Shown here piece by piece: positions 47,029-56,677 of a DNA stretch of 64,000 nucleotides. The stretch is taken from positions 1,116,001 through 1,180,000 of the forward strand of contig JAQQWL010000003.1 in assembly GCA_038363925.1 (NCBI GenBank), given 5' to 3'. The first letter of the stretch is position 1. Each line of letters begins with the position of its first letter. The translations under genes and the position numbers were made by a program. Below the pieces are notes generated by a model. That model searched no databases and was not told the DNA's origin. It was given only the letters and a program-made list of their open reading frames with translations. This DNA comes from Apiospora phragmitis (Eukaryota > Ascomycota > Sordariomycetes > Amphisphaeriales > Apiosporaceae).

Positions 47029-47162
47029 GCCCCTGTCCCAGTCGGCCGAGCGGTTGCAGATGCAAACTCCTGCGTAAAAGAGGCTAGATAAAATCCCCGG
47101 TTGGAGGTTGGCTTGAAGTATTCAAGGGGTTTTTTTCGTACGGTTCGATTCCCGCAAGGGGC
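47029..47162 (+). other. tRNA-like RNA polymerase III unit, probably degenerate
   Basis: An A-box match (TCGGCCGAGCGG, 47042-47053) and a perfect B-box core (GGTTCGATTCC, 47142-47152) are about 90 bp apart. GCCCCT at the left can pair with AGGGGC at the right end, and T-runs (TTTTTT from 47172) follow as a terminator. The anticodon arm cannot be folded cleanly and the T-stem pairs poorly (ACGG against CCCGC) unless a G is missing. It may be a class II tRNA (Leu/Ser) with an intron and sequence errors, or a tRNA pseudogene. Confidence 0.35.
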
Positions 47163-48136
47163 GATCCTAGCTTTTTTGTCGATTTTTTTTTTTCATTTAG
47201 GATTACTTTCCACCTGTCCGTTGCCCCCTTTGCCTTCGACGACCTACTCCGCTCGTTTCCATCAATAACACTCGTATGCCTCCAGATCCTCCACTTCTTA
47301 TATGCTCCCATTCGAACTGGAATGTGTAGCACCTCTTAAATGTGAAGGTCCATATGATCCAGCGTTGCCCGGCCGGAAAAGACTGGCAAACGCGCTCTGA
47401 CAAAGCCGGACCTGTACCCGTTGCTGGAGCCTGCCTCCCAAGCAACGAGTTTGAGAATGGGCCAAAGAGCAGGTACCGCCCCAACAAACATTTCTACGTC
47501 CACCTGTTATCTAGATAAGCATAAGGTCATCGAATTGAGAATTTGGGAATTTTATAGTATCGTTACATCCGCACCGCGACGATGTAAGTACAAGGGCGGT
47601 TGTGTAGAATTTGGGTAACTTACGTGTACCTCAACGCAACAGGCGACTACAACCCCATGCTGTCGAGATGTTGGTCGCCAACCTGAGTCATGCAGTCTTT
47701 GACAATAGTGGCGGCCGGAGTGCTTTCCAGGGGAAAGCCAGTTTTACTTCTTCTGGAGCTCACAGCATGCAAGAAAGGGGTACGACGGCAGCCCCACTAA
47801 AAATACAACAACCCTATATGGTGTGTGCAACGTGCTCGCCGGTATTTAAAATGCTCCTGGGAGGTGGGCATGGGATTCTGCAGAACGGTCTGGATGAAGG
47901 TGTCGCGTGTATATGTCAGAAACATCTCCACATCGGACCGGTCGATCACAGGTTACGACGCCAGAGAAACATACCAGTGTCGTGTCAGAAAGCGTTCGGA
48001 GGACATTTGGTAGGCTACACGAAGCATTCTGTTTCCTCTGCTTGATAATTCCTCAAGAAGACAAATTACAAAAACCCCAGTGATGCCAAACATGGCAAAC
48101 TTCAGCACACATACAAAATGAACAACGAGGCGTTTC
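47163..48136. other. no intact gene; possibly eroded 5' part of the O-methyltransferase relic
   Basis: Short open frames change repeatedly. No conserved block of an O-methyltransferase N-terminus could be placed with confidence. Confidence 0.35.
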
Positions 48137-48870
48137 CTTTCTTGCTCCTCCCGGGAACGAGGAGCTCTTCGACAACGCCCAGTCGTTCTTCGAGGGCGCC
48201 TGTGGGAGCCGCCCATCCTGGGTCGAATGGTCCCCGTATATGAGGAACTAACCCGCGGTTACAGCTCCCAGACGCGGTTGATACTAGACGTGGCCGGTGG
48301 CCACGGCCACGAAATAACGGAGTTCTACGAGAGGTTTCCCCGGTAAACAGGCGAGCTTAAATTGCAGGACCAACAGCCAGTCCTCGATATTGCTACAAAG
48401 TTGACAGACTATCGAAAAAGATGTCGATGGACCTTTGGGAAGACATGCCCGTCAGAGGTCAGCATTGTGTACCTCATGATTCTCAGTTAGCGTTTGGATC
48501 TGTGTCTGATTTTGTTGCAGGGGCGCGCATCTACTTTATGAAGTTCATCATGTGCGACTACTCCCATAAAGACTGTTTGAGTATCCTCAAGAACGTGAAA
48601 GATGACATGATCAATGCTACCCTTACCTGGTCATTAACGACTTCATCCAGCCAGATGTCGGATGTAATACACTGTCGGCTCAGGGGGGGCTTTTGATGAT
48701 ACCCTCCATCTCTGGGATTGGAGAATACCGACAAACAATGGAAGAAGCCAATGGAGGAGGCGGGCCTTAATACCAATGGGATCGGATCAGCCTCCAACAG
48801 ATGGGAAGGGCATCATCGCGGTTTAGTTGAAGTGAATATGCTGGTGGCAATAGAGACGAGCAAAATGATA
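48137..48870 (+). pseudogene. fungal O-methyltransferase relic (SAM-dependent)
   Basis: Fragments in shifting frames match the catalytic half of plant/fungal-type O-methyltransferases: ELFDNAQSFFEGACGSRPSW near 48160, then from 48226 VPVYEELTRGYSSQTRL and the SAM motif LILDVAGGHGHEITEF. An intron (about 48457-48521) joins to GARIYFMKFIMCDYSHKDC and LSILKNVKDDM. A further frame gives PYLVINDFIQPDVG and LLMIPSISGIGEYRQ. Stops and frame changes (for example TAA after ERFPR near 48346) break it several times. Decay is more extensive than one missing base. The substrate class is probably a secondary metabolite. Confidence 0.65.
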
Positions 48871-48963
48871 GCTCGACAAATAAGGTGGCTCATTGCATTT
48901 GGCGGAAAATGTAACGAAAAGCAAAGAGAAATACAAAAAATAAAATAAGATGTCGAAAACATT

Positions 48964-49047
48964 GCACTGTCCGAGAGTCGAACTCGGTTCCTACAATAGC
49001 CATTAGGAGATGGGAATCGTAGATGCTAACCGTTACACCAACAGTGC
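48964..49047 (-). tRNA. tRNA-Gly (anticodon CCC) with 13-nt intron
   Basis: On the minus strand, acceptor GCACTGT pairs with ACAGTGC. The D-arm is GTGTAACGGTTAGCAT, and the anticodon stem TACGA pairs with TTGTA with one G-T pair. The loop reads TT-CCC-A, and a 13-nt insertion (TCTCCTAATGGCT) sits one base 3' of the anticodon, the canonical nuclear tRNA intron position. The T-arm CCGAG-TTCGACT-CTCGG is perfect. A TTTT terminator follows on the minus strand near 48959. It is a substrate for the Trl1 ligase encoded in this window. Confidence 0.88.
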
Positions 49048-49380
49048 TTACGATGTGTTTGTCATAGTTTGATGGGATGAGTTTGCTTGCAAGTGTTTAT
49101 ATACCGATGTGTTTGTCAACGGAAGCTGCTGCTAGTACCCACGCATCGTGACTTCCTAATGAATGTGGCGGTTTGAAGCGCTGGAATAATGGGTCCTGTA
49201 ATTATGGGATGAGGTCCCGTCCATTTGCCTACTACTTATATACATGTAGGCATGTACCCCGGCTAAAAACGAATAGGGGTCTGGCTACATATACTAGGTA
49301 TGGTATTCCAAGGGGTCAATGCATTAGCTATGCTGCCTATAAACCGCCCTACAAGGGGGTCTCGCCGTACTCAACGGCCA
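49048..49380. other. tRNA promoter flank and 3' flank of the barrel-protein gene
   Basis: No coding signal. Confidence 0.45.
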
Positions 49381-50161
49381 TCATAGCCGCCCAACTGTAT
49401 TCTCCCTGGAGCCCTGGAAATCCACATGTCCATATTCCGTTCAACTCTCGTGCCCAATCCTGAGGATCACCGAGTGTTTCCGGAAGTGGTCTGTGTGGTG
49501 GTAGTCGTCATGATGCTTGGCCGTCTGCCAACCCACGTACACACAGTAGCTGCCAGCCATGCCCTCCACTGGCTCCAATACCTGCCTTCCTGCGATGCCC
49601 AGGCATCCGGACACGTAGCGGACCACGTGCGTCCACAGCGGCCAGGCCCCTTCGTGCCACGCGGCGTTGCACGACTTGTAGATCGCGGTGCCGATGGGAT
49701 AGCCCAGCAGGGACTTGGAAAAGGGGTTCGCGAGGACTTGATGGGTTAGTGCCATATGGCGGATCGAAACTGGGGGATCCGGACACAGCAGTGCCCTTCA
49801 ATGATGGTGAAAAACCATCAATATATTCTGATGAAGATATGAAGGTATGATGCTGGGCTAGAGTGTTCCTGACTAGACTCTGTCACAGTCAGCTGTTATC
49901 TGATTGCAGATACCATACTTGCAACTAATTACCATGTCTAAAGTGGACTTACCGATATGAAGTTGCGCCTCTTCCGGTCCCTGAGAGTCGTCTTCCCCAG
50001 TACAAGCGTACGAAGCCTGGAGAGCCGGCGATAATATCAAGAAGCTTGGTCCAGATTCGCCCAGACTCAAGTGAACCATTGCCGAGATCATGCAAGGGTG
50101 AAATATTGACATAAAAAATTTGCGTGATGGGAACGTTGGAAGGAAAGGCGGTCTGCGCCAT
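49381..50161 (-). pseudogene. two-domain dimeric alpha/beta-barrel (ABM/Dabb-like) protein, damaged
   Basis: ATG 50161 gives MAQTAFPSNVPITQIFYVNI and GFVRLYWG. The G run at 49995-49998 (CCCC on the plus strand) then has four where five continue the frame to EDDSQGPEEAQLHI and the donor GTAAGT at 49952. Downstream, 49755-49444 encodes WPLWTHVVRYVSGCLGIAGR, QVLEPVEGMAGSYCVYVGWQ and HHDDYHHTDHF, the second barrel repeat of this common uncharacterised fungal family. A TGA at 49441-49443 stands where relatives have Trp in WxEYGHV; the frame then continues TEYGHVDFQGS to a second stop at 49381. The middle joins (49930-49760) are unclear. Such proteins often resemble monooxygenase or cyclase-like barrels; no function is assigned. 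Confidence 0.6.
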
Positions 50162-50934
50162 GATTGATGAAGAAAGATCAATACTCCACCGCAAAGCTTC
50201 CGAGAGAGTGGCGATATATAAGCTATCGGGTTTGAAACATGGCCACCTCAGGTACAGGAACACTTGAGATACATGGCACTGCCCATGGAATCTTGACTGC
50301 GACAAATTTGACCTGTCAGCTGAAGTACAGCACGGCAGTTGGATATTGAAGGGTGTTGCTCCGCAAACGGACGGTACTCGGCTCAGTGTCGTGAGGTTCC
50401 TCGGGCTCCATCCCAATACGTTGACTTTGCGGGGTAGCCACCGTCGCAAATAGACCTACCTCCACACAGTCGTCGAGGCGAGCTTCTACATTTGCGAGTC
50501 AATCCTGCCGAGGGTTGCTGGGCCCATACCTATGGTCATATTGAAATCTCAGCCCGACTGCGAGTTGCTGACCTAAAAGAGACCCCCAACCCGGGCACAA
50601 GACGGATTATACAAGTTGAGTCACATCCTCAATACTATCCTGCCTCGGCAACTCCCCAGATCTGAGATCAATACGATAGCCGACGTTTAAAGTCGAGCAG
50701 ACCGTATGGGTGCGAAAGGCCATCTACCGCGTTTTCAGTCTGACTCGATCGGTTCTCGGTTTTGGAGCAGCCAGAATCCAAGAATGTTTCATTGGGATTT
50801 CGGGGTGAATGAAACGTAATTATAAGCGTACAGTCCCCTAGAAGCCAAAACATTACTCCGCGACAGAGAATTTGGCTTCGAAACGGTTTGAAATCAACCA
50901 TATTGCTACCTGGACTCTGAAGTGGATCGTAAAG
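50162..50934. other. divergent spacer, no gene seen
   Basis: Promoters of the barrel gene (-) and the homogentisate dioxygenase-like gene (+). A minus-strand open frame at 51003-50668 is antisense to the first exon and has no family features. Confidence 0.45.
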
Positions 50935-52198
50935 ATGGCACCCATGACAACTTTCGCGGTAGAAGACCCATACCAATATCTGGAGGGTCTGGCCAACTAT
51001 CATTCGTGAGTTTGTGATGTTGAGTTAATTATCGCCGGTCGAAAGTCAGCTGATCTTGAGCTTAGGTCAGAGGCGCTCCAAGGAGCGATTCCGCCAGTCA
51101 ACAACCCCCCCCCCCCTCCACCCCCGAAGCCGCCACTAGGCCTGCACACCGAGAGAATCAGCGGCAGCGCCTTCACGTCGCCGCGCGACCAGTCCCTGCA
51201 GACCTTCCTCTACCGAGCGCACTCCTCCATGCTACACGGCGACTTCGTGCCCCTGGAGGTGACGTCGGGCTACGGCCCGCAGACGTCATCGGCGGCGGCG
51301 GCGGCCCGGCTCAGCCCCAACTCGTACTTCTGGCCCGCCTTCCCCGTCCCGGCGCGGGCGCACTGGCTCACGGGCCAGGACCTGCTGGGCCGCACCGGCG
51401 TCCCCGTCCAGAAGGAAGGCGCCGCGGTCTGGGTCTTCAGCCTGACCGAGGCCATGCCGGCGAGCTGCTCGTTGTCCCGCAGGCCGGCGCCCTCGACATC
51501 CAGACCGAGCTGGGCTGCCTCCGGGTGCGCCAGAACGAGATCGCCGTCGTCCCGCGCGGCGTGCGCCACCGCGTCGCCCTGCCCGGCGGCACGCCGTGCC
51601 GCGGCTTCGTCTGCGAGCTCTTCCAAGGCCACTTCCGGCTGCCGGACCTCGGCGTCGTGGGCACGACGGGCCTGGCCAACGTGCGCGACTTCCAGGTGCC
51701 GACGGCTTCTTCGACGGCGCGCTGGTGGACGGCGTCGCCAAGGCCCATAACAACCACAGCAGCGACGGCGAATGGACCATCGTGTCGCGGCTGGCGGGCC
51801 AGCCGTGGCGCTGCTCGCAGCCGCACACGCCCTTCGACGTCGCGGGCTGGCACGGGACGTGCTACCCCTACAAGTTCGACCTGGGCCGCTACTGCCCGCT
51901 CGGCAACGCCCTGTTCGACGAGCACGACCCCAGCCTGTACACGGTGCTGACAGCGCGGCACCACGGGGCGGCGCCGGGCACGGCGGTGGTCGACTTCGTC
52001 GTCGTGCCGCCCGAGCGCTGGAGCGTCGCCGAGGTGAGGGCGGCGCAAGGTCTCGACACGTCCAAGCCGCAGAAGCCGCAGATGGACGGGCTCACGTCGT
52101 TTGTCCTGGAAACCGAACGTCCGCTGGTCCTGAGCGAGTGGGCATATGCCTGCGCCCAGAAGAACCCGCAAGCCAAAGGACGCTTGGCCAAGATGTAG
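50935..52198 (+). pseudogene. hmgA: homogentisate 1,2-dioxygenase-like gene lacking the iron-binding core
   Basis: The intact enzyme opens the ring of homogentisate in Tyr/Phe breakdown. Exon 1 (50935-51005) encodes DPYQYLEGLANYHSSEALQG across a 60-nt intron. Exon 2 from 51066 gives [20 protein letters not shown] and [19 protein letters not shown], then [40 protein letters not shown] and [20 protein letters not shown]. After VVDFVVVPPERWSVAE it jumps within about 20 residues to MDGLTSFVLETERPL, the family's C-terminus. The intervening 70-85 residues, which carry the iron ligands (PYYHRNxxSEF and HxTMTPHGPD in the family), are absent in every frame. The frame also breaks at the C12 run (51105-51116), near 51455 and near 51703. 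Codon composition is not RIP-like. Confidence 0.75.
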
Positions 52199-52370
52199 CC
52201 TCATTCCCTTTTACAGAGATCTCATTTGGGTGACGTACCAAGATCAGTCTTTTCAATTGGGAGTTTGGATGCTTCTCTATGATGTACATTGTATTTTGAC
52301 CTGTCTACGCAACGCTAGTTGGCTCTCTTCTATGTAGTATGTGCAAGGACAAAGGCAGAATGAAACCTAC

Positions 52371-53516
52371 TTATGGAAAGCTGCTGTCTTCATCACTCGC
52401 CCTCCCTCGTGTCAGCCACACCTTAGAGACCTCGTACATGCCCAAGTACAAGCCGCTCCCAACGGCCGTCCAAGCCGCCCGGAGCACCGCACCCCGGAAC
52501 AAGCCCGGCACGCCCCTCTCGCGCAGCACCTGCCGCGCGACCGCGAGCCCGCCCCGTGCGTCTCCGGCCTTGGCGGCCTGCTTGGTTTCCGCCGGCACCA
52601 CTTGCTTGCTGTTGTTCTGCTCTTTCTGTTGTTGTTCGTCGCCGCCACCCGCAATCAGCATCATGCGCGTCTTGACAACATCCATGGGCGTCGTGACCAC
52701 GGCCGCGAAACTCCCCGCCAGCCCCGCGCTCGCCCCCGTGACCACGCCCGTCCGCCACAAGCTGGGTTCTTTGTTGTCTTTGCCGTCTTTGCCGCTGCCT
52801 CTCTTCCACAGAAGCTCACGTGCGTGCTCGAAGATGGGGAACTGGATCGCCGTGAACGGCAGGTTGCGCGCCACCATGGCCGTGTACCCGGACAGCAGCT
52901 TCCGCCCGGCGCCCGCACCGCCGGCCAGTTGCCGCAGCGCCTTCATCGACGACGAGCCCGTGGGGGCGGCACTACCTGGCTGCGGCTGCTGCTGCTGCTG
53001 CGATTGCTGCACCATCTGCGCGTTCTGCTTGATGACCTCGGCGGGCGTCAGGACGACGCAGCTGGCCATCTCGGCGAACGCGCTCGCGGCCGAGTGCACG
53101 AGCGGCTGCGGCAGGTTGACCAGCTTCTTTTTGCCGGCCGCTCCATCGGCGGGGCCGACATGACGGCCGAGGAACATCTTGGCTGCCTCGTACGTCGTGA
53201 AGAAGGTGCCCGCGGCCGGCAGCGTCGCGACGATGACGATGCCGATGCCTTGGTACAGGCCGCGGAAGAGCTGCCGCGACGGCGCCTTGGTCTTGGTTTT
53301 GGCGGGTCTGCGAAGGTCTGCAGGAAGTCCTGCGACTGCTGCCGCGTCTTCAGCGTGTCGAGCGGGTAGATGAGCAGGTCGACGGTGAAGGCCGCTGCGG
53401 CGCCGGCCTGGGGTCCGTTGAGTTAGCAAAGGTTGCGCGGCAGGTGAGGGAAAGGAAGAGGCAGGGTAGTTGTGGTTGCTCACAAGCATCACATCTCGAT
53501 TCGTGCTCCCACTCAT
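52371..53516 (-). CDS. mitochondrial carrier, S-adenosylmethionine carrier (Pet8/SAMC) type
   Basis: Inner-membrane solute carrier, probably importing SAM. Exon 1 (53516-53484) encodes MSGSTNRDVML and splices over 76 nt to 53407; exon 2 ends at 52371, about 356 aa. All three carrier repeats show the signature: PLDTLKTR, PAEVIKQ and PMDVVKTR. FTAIQFPIFEHARELLW, AAVVTTPMDVVKTRMML and SGLYLGMYEVSKVW resemble Pet8. Repeat 2 contains a Gln-rich loop and repeat 3 a long Gln/Lys-rich insertion. One base is missing near 53310: LLIYPLDTLKTRQQSQDFLQ and PAKTKTKAPSRQLFRGLYQG are in different frames. Exon 2 is 1037 nt, one short of a whole number of codons, so I treat the gene as intact. Confidence 0.87.
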   Translation of the reverse strand: MSGSTNRDVMLVSNHNYPASSFPSPAAQPLLTQRTPGRRRSGLHRRPAHLPARHAEDAAAVAGLPADLRRPAKTKTKAPSRQLFRGLYQGIGIVIVATLPAAGTFFTTYEAAKMFLGRHVGPADGAAGKKKLVNLPQPLVHSAASAFAEMASCVVLTPAEVIKQNAQMVQQSQQQQQPQPGSAAPTGSSSMKALRQLAGGAGAGRKLLSGYTAMVARNLPFTAIQFPIFEHARELLWKRGSGKDGKDNKEPSLWRTGVVTGASAGLAGSFAAVVTTPMDVVKTRMMLIAGGGDEQQQKEQNNSKQVVPAETKQAAKAGDARGGLAVARQVLRERGVPGLFRGAVLRAAWTAVGSGLYLGMYEVSKVWLTRGRASDEDSSFP

Positions 53517-54721
53517 GGTGGCACCTTAATATTCAAGGGGGCTTTTCTGACATCTATCGAAGTCTTGTACCTTCAGAACAAAAAGGAGCTTCACGTGAAT
53601 TCATGAGCTTGAGAATCGTTGAATGGCTATGACGACATTGTTGATCCGATTCAGCTTGGCCAATCAAAATGGGGTCGCAAGTGGGGATGCCTGAGATGCA
53701 TAAAGTTGTGTACCAGTTCATAACTAACAAGTACTCATGTACAAAAGCAAACGTTCTATTCGATTATTATCAAATGGGTACAGCCACTCACAAAATGCCG
53801 ACCAGCAAAGACCATTGGCATCCTTATCTGCGATCGATGCTGACTGGACCTGGGTAGGTAGGTGGTCAGTCCCGCGATGCGTTCTTGCGGGTCGGCATCT
53901 GTGCGCTCGGGGATGTTGATCCAACTCTCGGGTCGGAGGCAACTACCACGGGAGTCTGCCTTCAACACTGTATGAATCGACCGGCAGTCAATCATCATCG
54001 GTTCAGGGATAAGTGTCGGTGTGCACTATGCGATGATTATGCACTAGAAATGAGTGGCTGTTGCTGGCAGTTCCTCCTGGAGCCTAGCAACCACCAAAAC
54101 ATGTTTTTCATCTTAGGTAAGCCCGGGATCACCGTTGGGGACGACAGGGGATTCTCACCTCAGCTCAACTCACCCACCTATCACCGACATGTCGAATCCT
54201 CTGACTCACTAACCTTATGCTCATCATTTAGCCTGGCAAGGCTGGTAGTGCCCGAGACTGGGCAGCTGGGGGCTGTACATGGGGGCGCGACCGAAAATAC
54301 CTGCCGTAATACTGGCCCGGGGCGCCTTCGCGTATGTCAGCCACTCACCCAATCACAGTAATCGCTTTCACCCAAATCTGACATCAGCCTATCAGTAGAC
54401 CAATAAGACGTTTAGGATGCAATGTAGACATATCACATATTGAAGGCTGCATGGCAGCCTACGAGTGAGCGTTCATGCCGACGCTCCTTCGCCTCTGCCC
54501 GCGTGCCAACACCAGTCCTGTAAATACTCCAGGCTCCCGCTTCCCCGGCGCTCTGACATGACACCTCCCCTTTTCTCTCGTTTGGACGGATTCTGGAGGA
54601 ATCACATCTTGTTTCTTTTCTGTTTAATCACCTAGCGGCAAACTTGTCGCTTTGCTATCCCCAAGTCCCTATCATCACCAGCGAGTGCAACCAGGGCAAC
54701 AACTTTCACTGGTTGCCAAAG
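53517..54721. other. intergenic, no gene seen
   Basis: Promoters of the carrier (-) and of the HxxHC protein (+). No coding signal found. Confidence 0.45.
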
Positions 54722-55432
54722 ATGGATTATCACAGTCTCAATACCGACCCTGAAGTTGCCGACCGAACCGAAATCAGTCTGGAGAAGCCAGGACCGAACC
54801 CGAAACATTTCTGGCAAAAAATTAAATCACAAGATTGGGATCTGCGCAAGATCGTACTAGTTGCTGGTGTCTCGCTACTGGCAATTTGGGGCGCAATAGA
54901 CGCGTCCTCCCGAGGACTTCAATTAGCGCGATCCGTCTTGAGGGGAGAGAACCGCTCGCCCTGTTGGTGCGGCACGTCGGACGAAGAAGCCGTCGCCATG
55001 GGCTGCATCTGGGACCACATCGCCGTCGACTGGCTGCCGCCGCACTGCGTCGACCCCGCGCTGGTGGCCGAGTTCGATGTGGCCGGCTCCGGACCGGCCG
55101 GGGCCTGGCCTTACTACATCTCGGACCTGCAAAAGGTGGCCCTGCTGACGGAGACGCAACGGACCCCCGTCAACCTCACCGACATCGACCGGCTCGCGCG
55201 CGAGGGCCGCGAGTACTGGACCACGGTCGAGTGGCACATCTCGCACTGCCTGTTCACCTGGCGGAAGCAGGTCCGGTCGGCCGGCGGCGGCGTCTCGGTC
55301 GAGCCCTGGAACGATAAGGAGGCGCATGCGTCGCATTGCAGCGAGTATATCTGGAACGTGGTGCGGACGGGCCGGCCGCTGGACGAGGTCAGCACTGTTA
55401 TCCTTGGCAAGGACCGTCATGTGGATGAGTAA
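54722..55432 (+). CDS. single-pass membrane protein with two HxxHC motifs (UstYa-reminiscent)
   Basis: 236 aa from ATG 54722; the upstream in-frame start is only TTG, so it is rejected. Cytoplasmic N-terminus of about 55 residues, then one helix (KIVLVAGVSLLAIWGAI), then a lumenal or extracellular domain. Conserved-looking blocks are CWCGTSDEEAVAMGC, WDHIAVDWLPPHCVDP and AGAWPYY. Two HxxHC motifs follow: WHISHCLFTWRKQ and AHASHCSEYIW. A single N-terminal helix with paired HxxHC motifs is the layout of UstYa/DUF3328 oxidases of fungal RiPP pathways, but the CxCG/WLPPHC block belongs to a separate uncharacterised fungal family, so relation to UstYa is inference. It is the last gene before the AT-rich island. 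GC-rich coding, frame intact. Confidence 0.72.
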   Translation: MDYHSLNTDPEVADRTEISLEKPGPNPKHFWQKIKSQDWDLRKIVLVAGVSLLAIWGAIDASSRGLQLARSVLRGENRSPCWCGTSDEEAVAMGCIWDHIAVDWLPPHCVDPALVAEFDVAGSGPAGAWPYYISDLQKVALLTETQRTPVNLTDIDRLAREGREYWTTVEWHISHCLFTWRKQVRSAGGGVSVEPWNDKEAHASHCSEYIWNVVRTGRPLDEVSTVILGKDRHVDE

Positions 55433-56013
55433 GAACAGGAATTAGAATATGAAAAGGGCGGTTTGGACGAAATAAAAGTATTGCGACTCGAATGTAGTTA
55501 TATTTAATTAAAATTTATTTAGTAGATATAATGTGGTTTACCTTTACTATATTTTAGTACTTTTATATAAAATAATTTAATCATAATACTTTAAATTAAT
55601 TAAAATTATTTATTATTAAATTCGCTACTCGATTTTATATTCTTTTTATATATTTATATAACGTAGTTTATAATCTAATTAAACACACGGTTTAATTAAA
55701 TAATTTTTAAGACCTCGTATAATAAAATATAAATTTATTTAATTATTACGTTAAAAATTAATTAAAACTATCTAGAATCGTTTTCATTAAACGCTTGTAT
55801 ATTATTCTAATAAGTACGAGTATTATGCCCGGGCTCTCCGTATATTTTATAGCGCTATGAGCGCGTTTTAGACGTCCTTATACGATTACTCCTTTTCCGC
55901 GATTCGTTTTATAACTGTTTATTAACGTTTTTTAAAGACTGCAGGTCTTTTTTAACTTATATACGAAGTGATCTTTTATTTTATAGCCGTTTTTTTTATA
56001 CGACGGCGCCGGC
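55433..56013. other. AT-rich RIP-like flank left of the retrotransposon
   Basis: Composition flips within about 60 bp of the stop codon at 55432 to TA-rich sequence with few CA/TG dinucleotides. No gene, and no recognisable relic of another element. Confidence 0.6.
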
Positions 56014-56018
56014 TAAGC
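56014..56018 (+). repeat. target-site duplication, left copy (TAAGC)
   Basis: TAAGC directly before the left LTR, identical to 63721-63725. A five-base duplication is the size made by Ty3/gypsy integrases. Confidence 0.85.
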
Positions 56019-56677
56019 TGTAACGAACGCTATCCGGGTTTTAAAAGAAACCTAGTAAGACGTACTAAGGTTTATATTAATAATACGAGAGAGTATTTAA
56101 ACGTGCGATAAAAGTCCGCTTTTATTAATATAACGGGTAATAGTTTATAAAAACGAAGGTAATTAAGGTATATAGATTTAAAAATATTTATAATAAAGTT
56201 ATAAAAGCTATTTATTTTATTAATAAATTAAATTAATATTTAAATTAATTATTAAAATAAAGAATATTTATATAAAATATATAAGAAACGTTTATTATTA
56301 TATATTTAATCTTTTTTTTATTAATCCGTTAAATTATTTATAGGCTTATAATAATCCTATTATTAGCTCACGGTGATCCGTTTTTTAGATCACGGTGATC
56401 TAACCTTAGTTAGCTTACCTCGGGCGTTATACCTTTATCGCTCCAGGGCTCGTCACGTGACTCGTCGTGCTTTATTATTATGTCCGCTTATATTCGTCCT
56501 ATCGTTACGCGGGCTAAGGCCGTTTATTTTATTACACGTTATTAAAGTATAACTACGTTCTTATTAATATAATTAGCGGTGCGATCGCTAGCTATAGTAT
56601 CATAGCCGGATCGGGTTATTATATTCCCGTGCCGGTAAGTAAGGTTTTTAGCCGTATGGTTAAGTCGGGTTATAATA
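56019..56677 (-). repeat. left LTR (3' LTR of the element)
   Basis: 659 bp, starting TGTAACGAACGC and ending TTATAATA. It aligns along its whole length with 63061-63720. The differences I see are almost all C/T or G/A, as expected if RIP acted after insertion. Confidence 0.93.

Noticed and set aside
50668..51003. 111-aa minus-strand frame
   Set aside because: Overlaps the first exon of the dioxygenase-like gene in antisense and resembles no family.
52341..53369. 342-aa plus-strand frame across the mitochondrial carrier
   Set aside because: Shadow of the carrier gene on the minus strand; the carrier signatures are on the minus strand only.
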